Part shown: positions 13,601 to 25,600 of the stretch, piece after piece
Position numbering within the stretch: the stretch's first letter is position 1
Layout: every line of letters starts with the position of its first letter
Source: Ascaris suum
Lineage: Eukaryota > Nematoda > Chromadorea > Rhabditida > Ascarididae
Length of the DNA: 64,000 nt
NCBI GenBank assembly: GCA_013433145.1
Contig: CM024187.1
Span: 20,573,826 to 20,637,825 of the forward strand
Reading direction: 5' to 3'
Translations under genes and position numbers: made by a program
Notes under the pieces: model-generated
Told to the model about the DNA's origin: nothing
Databases searched by the model: none
Seen by the model: the letters and a program-made list of their open reading frames with translations, nothing else

Positions 13601-16072
13601 GTTTATCGCTTTAATCGGCTCATGTTACTATTTTCATCAAAGTTGGCGCATATCCCTCTTTTGCATATCAGAGCGGTGCTGCTTTACAAAAATATTCGAG
13701 TATCATTGCAAACCGACAGCTGCTTATGTGTGCTCTTGCTAGTTGACATTTTCAGAGCGCGTTGTAGAGAGATCGTGGGAAATCATAGGCACTTCAGTAT
13801 AATGGGAACTTTTCCTCAATTATGCGATCATCGAAGCGAATCCTTAAAAAAGTTTGCGTTTTTAATATCTCTATTATTGTAAAATATACGAATATAACTG
13901 CATTATTGTGCGTTTTATCATTCGTTGTAATTTCAGCAGCTGAGAGTTTCGCTGTGCGAGTTGATTCGTTTTGCACGCATTTGCGGCTCATTGTTGAAGT
14001 GTTTCGGAATTCGCCTTTTGTTGAGCTCTCGATTGTTGAATGGATGCATTTCACTGCAAATTTGCCATCAGGCTTTTTCAATCAACGATTCCTGGAGCAA
14101 TTTCAGTAATTCGATGTAATTAATTTCAGACGATTTTTTCATCACATGCTAAGAATGCATCTCACATATCTGTCATAACAGTATCTGTCATAACAATTTT
14201 TGATGAATAATGGAACGGAGAGGAATGCGAGACGATCTTCATATGTCATTTGGAAAAGAAATATAAAGGGAGATGAAACCGATCAAATGGTACGATACTC
14301 CTCCCACCTTTCTCCTCCCTCTTCTTGGCGGATCCTCTTCTTCTTTCCTTCTATGCACGTTGATTTAGCCATATGAAGCAAAATGCTTCATTTGAACGCT
14401 AGAACTATAAACGTGGGAAGTTAAAATTGCGGGATCAGTCAGCATTTCCGATCGTAAAGACTGTGACATCAAATCAAACCAATACTCAAACTGTCCTTGA
14501 ATGATTGGGAATTTTAAGTTCATATATATCTTGCGATAGAGAGAAGTTTGAATAGCACTGCTGATTATGATGACTGCTGAATCGTATAACTTACGAAACT
14601 ATGCCTGCATAAGTCGTATGGATGTATTAGATAATTTGACGTGAAGCTCCAGGTGTTTTCAACTAGCCGGAGTTCGTGCAAATAGTTCGCTTGCAAGCGC
14701 AATTACAAAAGATAGAATTTTAAGCTAGAAGTGCATACATTTAGCACTATTCAAGAAACGATGTGAAACGGAACCATTTCTCCAACTTTTCGAAGAGTTT
14801 TAGGGGTAATCAAACTAGTATAATACTAGTTCTACTTTCTTCTTAGTATTTTCATATTTTCATTTGAATTAAATCAATTTGGTTGTCTCATAATTTTTTT
14901 TTTTGGTACTTTTTTTTTCGAAGCGAATATTAACATATAGGTCGATTTTTTCCTTATTATTTCAATGAAAATCATCACTTTTTTTTTTTCTGTTGTTTTC
15001 ATCGATTGGGAATTCATTTATTAAAAAAAAAAAAACAATCCAAAAATTTTTCGCTCGAATGAAAGAAAATATTGTATGAATTTTTACTTAATATCGCCAA
15101 AAAAAATTTTCCTGCAGTTATTTAAAAAATTGAATAAACTATGGAAAAAATACAAATTATCGAAAGAATTAATAATCGTTATGGCATCTTTCGCGATAAA
15201 AAAATATTCCTTAATAGACGACAGAAAAAAAAAAAGAATTCTCTTATCGGGTAGATATTTTTCAGTGCTAAATACGCCTTCTTCGATGTGCTTCTTCTAT
15301 AAACGCTTCAATTTTATATATTTAGATACTTTCTCTGCATCGATAGAATTTCACAAGCTATGATATATGTATCCTAATTTTTCTTTCTTTTCTTTTCTTT
15401 TTTTTTTGAAGTAATATAAAGTTTTAAAAGTTATTAAAAGTAATATAAAGTAATAAAACTTAAAAGTTAAAAAGTAATATAATTTTTAAAATTTTAAAAT
15501 AACTGAAAAGTTTTATTAAGGAACGATAAACTTAGTACCTTCTTAAATCTAATAATAATAAAATAAAACAGAAAATGATAAAGTTTACAGTTATATCGTT
15601 GATATTTCACAAAAAATTGAACCGCATAAACAGTTCTATTAATGGAGTAAATAAGTTAGTGGTTTATTTTGAGGGCATACAAGTGCCACAACTAATTTAC
15701 CCATCGTACAAGTGACATTCATTCTGTCTTGTGTCGCCTAATAAACACCGATGCATGATTCAAGTATATGGGAAATGAGTATTGAAAATTGAATATGAGT
15801 TGGCGGCGTCAGGATTATGCAAATACACCACTTTATCGTGTCCTGTCCGGTATTTCAGAACAATTTTCAAAACAGAACATGCCGTTAATTGTTACAGAGG
15901 TGATCATCGGGCTGCCTGTCGTTCATCATAGCTGGCGAGTTTATGCCGACATCGTGAAAAATTTTCTGTTCAAGGAAAGCTGGACGACAGAGGGGAGAGA
16001 AGGAAGGTGGGGTATGGCCGAACCCATGAGTATCGTCACTACCTTGAGTGGGCAGTCCAGGCAAAAATGTGG

Positions 16073-16109
16073 CTAGACCACGCTCCATAAGGATAGAGGC
16101 GTGGCCTAG
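16073..16109. other. inverted repeat hairpin
   Basis: CTAGACCACGC at 16073-16083 and GCGTGGCCTAG at 16099-16109 form an 11-bp stem with one mismatch and a 15-base loop. It lies at the edge of the higher-GC block at 15.9-16.6 kb. Function unknown. Confidence 0.35.
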
Positions 16110-19100
16110 ACAGAGGAGGGGAAGCGCAGTTGAGCTCTGCTAGAGGAGATAACGTGTACTCTCACTTCCCTTCATTCGATTCAGTGCTCGCCTACTCAAG
16201 GTTGCTCGAATATTTGCTCACCGTGATCGCATGCTGAGAGATATGCATTTATGACGTGAACAGTTGCACCACACGAAATTTGCGTCGTTGCTGTGGAGAC
16301 TTGCGCCATAAAGCCATTTTATAGTGAAGTGAGACACTGCGTCATGGGCATTCCTATCGAAATTCTGCGTAGAAGGCATCAAACAGTGCGTTTGTGATTG
16401 ATGACCTTGCCACAAATGCTCCAAGGTGAGGAGCATGAAAACTCTCCTGGGAAGTAAATGTGCAGATAAGCTTGAGTAGGCAATGAATCGAGCGAGTAGG
16501 TTGGATCACGTCTTGTATTACAGTCGGACCTAGCACCTGCCATCTTTCCTCATTGCATGTCCTGCACGTCGCCCCTTTCCTCATGTGGTCTTTGCCCTAG
16601 TGTAAAGATAGCCGATAGAAGATAGGCGCAGCCCACCTAATGATCATAGATGATAGCTGATCCGCCGCGTCTATCAAGACCCTTCAGTAGAATCACTTAT
16701 ACTTCCCACACTTTTATTACTTTTTCTTCTACATTCTTATTGATTTATTTGCGAGGGATGCATTAGCTATATCGTTAAAGCACGTTGCTTGTCGAACTTT
16801 ATCGTCTCACTGATAAATTTCAGTTGTTTTTATGATGCTGTGTTCTTGTGGTGCTTATATTGCTCATAGCTAACATCACCTGTTACTTGTAGAGTGCTGC
16901 TCATCTCATAAAATTTCATTCGACTCCCCAGGTAAGAGTCTCTTTTGAAAAATTCCGCCGCAGCAGTGAAATCGGACTCGCGTGAAGTTGTTAAGAGCAA
17001 AATGAAACGTCAAGACAAAAACAGTAAAGAAGAAAGGGGAAGGATGAGTCACAAAGCTTTCACTTCCCGAACGATCCATATCGAATGTCCTCTCAAATTT
17101 CGTCATTTGGAAGCCAAAAAGACATTTGCCCCCTTCCCCGCTACTCTATGTGACACGCTTATAATGGTAACCAATGGCTGCGTTATCGAACATTTTATTA
17201 TGCGTTAAAAGTCGTCAAGGTGGTGAGTAAGAGATACCACCCGATTTCTTCCTCTCGCAATTTTCCAACCCTTTTTTACTGGAGTATCCCGTAAAATTCC
17301 ACCGATAGGTTAAATTTCATCCATTTGTCGCTTCGATCGGTGGACGCTGAGTGGTTGGAAATTCCATCAGGCAACCGGTCGGTTTTCAAAAGTGAGTGGT
17401 CAAGAAACGGCAGGGCGAACCGGTTCGACTGATCCCATCTCAAAGGATGTCGCTGTGTTCGTTTTGCCCATGTGCTCTAGCTACCACACACCTTGAAATG
17501 CATTTGTACCACCACTTCTTATGTACAAGACCATGTGCAGAGCATCAAATGAACAAATGAAATAAGCAGAGGGCATTAGTCGGATAAAGATATCATTTAA
17601 AGATAAGTTGAATGGAGTTCTTTGAAGAAGAAAGGATAGCACGAGATTCTTTTTCTGGCAGATGCTTGCTTTAACTGGAATCGCCAATCTACGGAGATTT
17701 TACTTGCCTCCTCACAGCTTCCATTTTTCAAAATTCAGGAACTGTAGTTAGTATATTTTAAATTCAGAAACTATATTATATTAACTGCGACAATGTATAT
17801 AGTTACTTGTTAGTATATTTTTCTTTGGCGACTGTCATTCATTGCACGAGTTCGTGTTAAATCCCTCTCGATCAGGAGTGGGTGAAAAGTAGTTGCCCGG
17901 GCGTGGTCTTGTTTAACCTACTTCTATGTAGTTATATGCTAAACGCATTTCCGGCTCTGGTTGTAACCGAAAGCGGGTCTAACGTCAAGTCGAGGTTGAA
18001 CTGCGCTCTTCCCTAATGGACAAAGTACCTTGTAAAGTTTTCTCGTTTATTCCTCGACGGTATTACGAATTTCCGCATTTACGCCTCCGTCATAGGACCT
18101 TCGTGCCATATTGCAGCCAATTATTAGTTCCGTGATTTCTGGCAACGACATAATCACTGATCAATCATATTTTGTTGATAACGAGTTTCCGCTGTTTGCT
18201 TGAGTTCGGCGTGTCACTCCGTTCCATGAACTGCTCTGTGTAGATTCGCTTATCGGTTATTTTCGAGTGAGGCCAGTCGTCATTCTAGAGAGGCTCATAA
18301 CTTTCCCGTCGTAATTTCCCCAACTTTTAGCGTGTGCCACTCTTATTTAGTGCTTTTGTGCATATGCTCATCATCATGCGCAATCGCCGAACAGAACTCT
18401 CAGATCACCTATCAAATTTTAATTGGAATTCCTCGAAAGAGACCCCATTGTATGTGTTCAAAAAATGTTTTTTGAGACTCCGAGTTTCACAGCATTGTCA
18501 TGTGAGCTCTGACGACAGTTTGTTAGCTGTGAATGGTAGGCGATGAATTATTTAGAAAAGCCTTTTATCGCAGTGGCGAATTTTACTGATCACGTATCGT
18601 TCATTGGTTGTACTTGAAATGCTGATCATGCCAGCTTTATAGAGATCTCTGTAGTACTTGTGTACTCGATTTTCTTTGTAATAACGAGGATCAACACGTT
18701 TGTTTTTGTTTGATTTTCTTTATCGTTGCGTTTGTTTAAGGATTCAGGATAGTGCTCATAGCGCTAAGTGAAAAGCGCTCGTATCGACCACGCTGACCAC
18801 TAGGATAGGTCCACCAACGAGATCATTGGGCTCAGTGGGGGAATTTTAGTGGATGTTTTTTGAATAAGGTTGGTATTTATTGCATTGCTGCCTTTTTCGA
18901 ATTTCTTCGTTGTCGACTTTAGACGATCCCTTTTATTTATTAAATTCGGCTTCTTTTCGTAGCTTAGTTTAAGCAACAGTTTGGCTGCTGACGTTTTCTT
19001 GTCCTTCTTTCCTTATCTGTCTGCTAGAGAACAGCAAACGTTCTTTGCTATACAAATGCGGTAAACAGTTGGGGAAAAGGCTCTTTTTTTGCAAGAAGAA

Positions 19101-19624
19101 GGAAGAATGGGAGGCCGGAAAGTGTGAAAGTGGTGAAGGGCTTCCGCGACGCTGCTTCCTTTGGTCTCCTCCCCGTCTCCCTCCTTCTTTACGTAAAATG
19201 TGCAGTGCTAACAGAAAGCGCTTACAACAGTCTTGCCATATAAAACCAAAGAAGTCGTATTCCACGTTTTAATGGAAGTTGATCAAAAGAAGAAATGTTT
19301 GCCGGTCTGTCTCATCAAGTTGGGCGTAGGTGGTTGATTACTCGTTCGCGTGACCTAGTCCCACCTTTATCATGTGCACTCGATGATAGTTGTATTTAAG
19401 GGACGCGTTTACAAGCGCACACTGACTCCATTATGGTGGCCAGGTACAATAAATAGGTACCTTTGCCGGTACAGTAAATAGGTGTTGCAAGAACGGAACA
19501 TCCAGCTGGCTCAACTTAGGTCGCCTGATTGACGTCGCAAATTAGCAATCACCTTCTTACATTATTTCTTGACAGCGTATTTAGATGGTGTTTGCTTTTT
19601 GACAGTTATCTGCAATCACTTTCA

Positions 19625-19630
19625 GTGATG
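19625..19630 (+). promoter_or_regulatory. candidate spliced-leader acceptor before the sestrin start
   Basis: CACTTTCAG ends at 19625 and the ATG follows two bases later. Nematode mRNAs that receive a spliced leader commonly have the acceptor within a few bases of the start codon. If an upstream exon exists instead, this is an ordinary acceptor of a phase-1 intron. Confidence 0.45.
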
Positions 19631-22600
19631 ACTTCGCATGACGACGATGCGTGCTTTGAAGTACTGCTTCCCGACATATGGCAACCTCTGGATCAGTTAG
19701 TTTTCTTCAATATTTCATGTTGGATGAGCCGTCTTGAATGCAGTTGAAATATCCTGGAATAGTGTAAGCATTACTGCTAAGAGAGTTGATAACGATTCTG
19801 CTGAATGAATGAAATTTCATTGAGATAACCTTGGTTGATGTTCCTTTTCAGGGGATCTATGTTGATAGGAGTTCGAAATTGATCCCGCAGAATTGATGTG
19901 TAGTTCACATTAGAAACTCTTCTACCTGTTCATGTTATCGCGGATGGTTAAAGTATCTATAAGAGAGGTTTTCTGCTATCATATTTCTCATTTCCGGCAC
20001 ATTTGCCCATTTTCATTTGATTTACACTCATTTATGACTATTATTTAGAGGTGATGTTTACTTTTTCCAGAGAAACAAATTAATGCTATTTGTTGAATTA
20101 TACAAAAAGAAAAACAATTTATTATCGATTTTCAAGTCCACTTGTATATGTTGAGTTGTGCACATAAAATAAGCTTTTATATATTTTTATGAACAAAACA
20201 TTTTCAGTTTCTTAAGCTTGCATCCGAAATATCGACGTGTTTTCAACCAGGCCATCGACCAGCTATTTTATGGCCGTGGTCCAATGGCCGCTCATGAGAG
20301 ACATTACGTTGCACTTATGGTATGTATCTGCCTTTTCGTCTGCCTCAAACAATCTTATTATTAGGCCTCATAGGTCAATTTTCCTATCGCAACACATCAT
20401 CTCGCCAATTTTTGATTCTCGTTCGTTTAGCTGATTAGAGCAATTCGCAGACACACGAAAAGCTTTACGATATGCTAAGACATGCGATAGAAAGTTGTGA
20501 GTCATATGAATGCATAATTAGCCTACTGATAAGCGATGTTGTTATGTATGCAGATATTGCGTTGTTATTGAAATTGATGTGTATATCACATTAGCGAGAA
20601 AGTGATAAAGAGCTTCTATTTAAAGTCGAACGTTGTAAAGCGAGATTAAAGAAGCCAAGCATTTGTTGTTTCGTGGCGCATTTTTCTGCGCTCTTTTTTT
20701 TGCGCGCGCAAGACTGCGCTTTTATACGATTTGTAAACAATGCTTCGTCTGGTTCTTATCTCTTTAGTTTTTTTTGGGGGAGGGGGGGGTCTGAAGTGCA
20801 GTGTTTTCCGTGGAATTTTTTTGGGGAAGGGATTTTCAATTCGGGTCTGATAAGGAAGAAAAAAGAAACCTTGTCTAGGCGAATGTTTTTATCAAATTTT
20901 ATAGGAATGATGTTGTTATTGCAAATCTCAAAGGGTAGAAAGTGTATTTTGTTATCCCTAGCTCTACTTTTAAATCAGCTCAAGCTGTAATATGTTTTCT
21001 CCCTCCGATTTTTCAGCTGCACACGAATTTATATATATTTGTTGCTTTGCCACTAGGTGCATTCGCTTTGATTAAAGCCGCACCATTCTTTTATCCACGG
21101 AAATAGCAGGTGATATAAGATGTCGTTATCATTGCAGTTTATAATCCAATTGCTTGAAGATGTGATAACTGCTAGTAATAGAAAATGTTTGAAATGTTTT
21201 AGGCGGCAAGTCGTCATCGATGTCATTACTTGATGAATCTTCATAGGCGTGAATTCGAACGTCTTGGTGGCAACAGAGAATGGTTAGAAGGCCTAGCTCA
21301 TGTACCTCTAAAAATCAGCAACATGGATGCTCTCAACGGCGTACTCGCTCATCAGCCGTGGACGATCACCACCGATCATCTTTTGGTCAGTTGAACGCAC
21401 TTCTATGCTCCTTGTTCATTGTGCTATGAGATTGCGTCGATACATGGGCCATGTATCGGCACTCACTGGCAGTCGATGTATTTTTAGCATCACTTATAGC
21501 TAAATTTGTTTTAGCGAGGTGCCTAAAGAGAGAATTCTATAGAATTAAGAGTCCTTCTGCCTTCTTTTGCTCCTTCTTGCTGTTCATGCTCACATGCCTT
21601 TTTAGTGTTTTCCCTTTATACTTCTACGAAGGCGCAAATATTTCTACGAATTTGGGATAGACTGACATATGCACATTATAATATTCATGAATTATCACAT
21701 GCACAGTAGACGGAATGAAGTGCTTTCTATGGGTCATTTGAATGGCAGAGGAATGCAGTATGTACGATCCGTCATAAGCTTGATGTTGAAGGCGCTGACG
21801 AAGTGCAGCTCACCGGCGAATTGGTCGCTATCCGAGTTGGTGCAGGCAACAATTGTGCTCGCGCAGACGCATGTTCTTTGTTCGTTCATCCTCGGCAACG
21901 GAGGCATCGAACCAAACACTACTGCCGAGTAAGCTTATATGCCAAATGCTTGGAAAGTTAGCTAGAACTGTTGTTTGTTAGGTGCAGTTTATTAGAAAGT
22001 ATTTCGTGAGGCCATAGCAGAGAGATGATTGTTGGTCTGAAAGAAGAGATTAGGTTAACATTGTTTATAACGAATGGGAACAGTCATTTTCCTCATTCAC
22101 TCCACTTCTTTCCTTCGCTTTCTCTTTCTTCCTTCGTTCTCTCCCTCTATCAGTTTCCCTTCCGTAAAACCCCCAAGATCTGCGCAGAAGTTGATAAATT
22201 ACAGTGATTTTTTCAAATAAAAGTGAAAGGGAGCAAGACTCAAAGCAAAACGTCACCAGAGCGGTGCATAGAAGCAAGAGGCATTTCATAGGAGAGGACA
22301 TCGGGTCGCTTGATCGGCTTACCTGAGAATGTTGTTGCGCATAGTTTTGATAGACTGCAAAAGTTAGCAAAACAAAATCACGTATGGGAAGATGACAAAT
22401 TTCAACCGTTTCGAAATGCACACTGATCGCTATGTTTCAGTCGTTTGACTTTCGCGTAGTTTATGCACTAGTGTGAGGTCTTTCCGGTTTGATGTCACTT
22501 TTTTCGCCAGTAAATAAATTTCACTTAGAACATCGAGTTGTGTAGTAAACACGATGCAGTACAAGGTAAACAACGATCAGTGATATGGCGATGTGCACTT

Positions 22601-25600
22601 TCAATCCGCATCCCTTAGATGAGAGAATAGCAAATGATGCAAAAATAGCTGTGCCCTTCGAAACTTCCGGTAAACGATACAACCTGAAGATAGACACTCG
22701 GATTCTGAGGTTAATTGTCGATTGTCCACATCCTCGCGATCTCGTTAAAAATAGAATTAAGTTGGATCGGCTTTTCTTACTCTTAGTTTTACAAGTGTAC
22801 CTTATTATTATGTTGGTGAATGTGTTTGCACTATGAGATAAGTTTATACGTTGTTTATTATTGCATCATTGGGAGATACATATTATTATTTTTTGATACT
22901 AGTAAGTTTTTCCGCGGTTTGAAGTACACTCAGCTCTTTGCCATTTTTGGTGATTTGAAGGGGCCTTATCATGAGGAAAAAAATTCGAATGTTTGCGATA
23001 CGTGCCATAATATATCGACTTTGTTTTATCTAAAATACAATAATATTTGTGATGATATTTCTCCCTTTAGGAGACTTCATTGCTAAGCTTAAACTAATCA
23101 CGTGAACTAAACATGCATTCTTGGTTTAGTAGAATGAAATAATTCACGTGAAATTATGATATGTCCGTAGTTACGGTTAGCGCTAATGCAAGTATTATTG
23201 CGTGTATTGGTTTTTTTACGTGCATGAATGGTTGCATGCATATCACGTGAATAGGAGGTCTTTCTACCAGGCGGTGCGTTTTTTTTTTTTCATTGATACA
23301 TTCGTAGAGTTGTGGCGTGACTTACAAAATAGTGTCGATAAATGGTCTCTCATATTGGCGTTTGCTGCATTTTGATAGACAAAAAAAAGGAAGCTGCTGG
23401 TGTGTGTGTGTGTGTGTGTTGTTAATTTTTTCTCTGGATACTACGATTAGTTGATGTTTATTTAGCTTTTATTTTCCGGTAGTCCGTTTTCATTTCTATT
23501 CGAAACATCAGAAATGAGTGAAATCGGTGCCAATAAGATCAACTCTTCTTAAGAGTCTTCATGTAAAATTTTTTTCCCCAGAAATTGCTGCCCAATTGTA
23601 GCACATTTCAACTATATGCTATCCACTATAATAAGTGATTCTGTGATATTGGATCGGAATTAGTAATGGTTGCGAGCGATGTTGTATTGTGCCCAGACAT
23701 CTTGTGGAAACGATTCGGCGAAAGATGTTGACTAATTTTAACATTCAAGCGAACGTCAAAAATCTGCTATGCCAATAGAGCCACAATAATTGGTTTATTT
23801 GAGTGTTGAAGATGTATGCGAATATTTGAATGGTGAATGAAAGCCTCATAAGTTTTATTGAAAGAACGAGCTGAGTAAGCATATTGTTATCGAAACGTTT
23901 GATATAAAGCCTCTAAGATGCTGAAACAGTTTAATTCAAAGGGAAGGGCAAGATTTTTGATGTCATCAGAGGTCGTTTTGCTCATAAAGTTCATTCGAGA
24001 AATTTTCACCCGCTTGAAGAAATATTTGGCTATTGTTGTTGCATGGAATAAAAAAAAAACCACTCAACATAGTTTAATCTCGTTTAATCTCTTTTCTCAA
24101 TGGTAAAAAGCTAATACGAACATCTCGTAAAATTGGCCCGATGCATATTTTTCTCCGTTTTTTTTTTTGGGGGGGGGGGGGGGGGGAGGGGAGGAAGAAC
24201 GTATAAATAAACGAGTCATATAGCCTATCTCAAGTTTCTAGAGGTAAAATCTAAACACGAGTGAACACTTATTAATTTTTAACCTTCCTATGGATTAATT
24301 GGCGAAGTTTTTCTCATGCATTATTCTAAAATTTTTGCATAAATGTAGAAACCATCTTTGCAGAAATCTTTTCCTCTTATTTTGCCCCATTTCTCTTCCA
24401 TAGCGTATAACTGTTGGCAGTTTTGCTCATCAGAATTATGTCAGCAATTTCGTTTTCAACTGCATTTACCCTTGGGCTATGAAAAGTGCTCTATAATTTC
24501 AACGTTTTTATAGAGAGTGCGGGAGTGGCGACATCTGGCATCTGCTCTAACTTCTTAAGGACATATGATTGAGGCTCTTATTATAAAGAGTACACCAAAA
24601 GGGAATTATTGAAAGAATAGAAAGAACTTTACATGAATAGGTTTGCGATTACGAATGAAAGCGTAATGGTTGGTCCCGATTTGCAGTGAATCATTAGCAA
24701 CAAGTCGTCTTCAAAATGAGAAGGAGAATGGCCACGAGGGCGAAGTTGAGTTATTGTTGAAACGAATGAACGAACTCAAGGGGATCAAGACATGCGAAAA
24801 CGATCACCAACTGAGTGAACCGCAGCGACAGAGACATTTCCTTGATGTACACGCCGCTGATCCGATCGCCGATGCAGGTACAGCCGGTGAGCTATTCCCT
24901 TTCATTTGGCAGCGCTATTTTTGCAAATCTGCTAGCAGATTTGTAACGGATTCCTTCAATAACCTTTCTTTCCTCGTATATCTTCATATGAATGTATTTA
25001 TTCGGTTTTGTTTTTTTTTGTGGTTAGCTACTTTGTAGTAGTACTATAATGACGAGGAAACTTGGTGAAGACTTCGATGGTTGAACAGCGCCATTGAAAT
25101 GGTTGAGGAGGGGGCTTGCAACCAAATACTCGATGCGCCATTGTTCACTTTAGCTTTAATTTGTTTTCCTCTCGCTGTAACCGTTCAACTCCGTGTATGA
25201 GCGATAATCTTGCTGTCTTCAATGCTACTGATCAAAAAGTTTGGTTGCTATTCCAGATGCGGTGGGTGTTCTAACAGATAGAGTTGCGGAAAATTCAAAC
25301 GACAGAATTGCTTCTCTCTATGCGAGAGATTTACGATTCAGTTACGTCGATTTCGCGTTATGCGCCCGTAACGGTACTGCGAGGACACATAAAATTCACG
25401 TAAATCTTTTAAGTGTATTTTTAAATCAACTTTTACACTATTTACTACTGCCATTATTCGTCATTTATTCCTATCACGGTGACATTTTCATTAAACCACT
25501 TGATAGAATGTGCAAATCAATGTGAAGTTATGAATTAATCAAATCCATCACGGATAAATTCGTCGAGGTTTTTGTTGAAAAATGTTTCATCGGTAAAACA

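Larger units (their letters stand above)
9373..19625. other. intergenic or upstream region of the sestrin gene
   Basis: About 10 kb with no exon that I can assign. It holds a (TC)n microsatellite at 10612-10633 and long open frames without recognisable similarity at 13469-13882 and 13822-14109, where three frames stay partly open across a TTTCAG at about 13936. A higher-GC block runs from about 15.9 to 16.6 kb. An AT-rich imperfect tandem of AAGTAATATAAAG-like units lies at 15410-15500. It may hold promoter and untranslated exons of the sestrin gene. Confidence 0.4.

Noticed and set aside
13469..13882. 137-codon plus-strand frame upstream of sestrin
   Set aside because: No recognised motif and other frames are open too; kept only as a note in the regional entry.
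22065..22421. 118-codon minus-strand frame in sestrin intron 4
   Set aside because: Low-complexity Arg/Glu/Lys tail comes from a poly-pyrimidine tract; no similarity.
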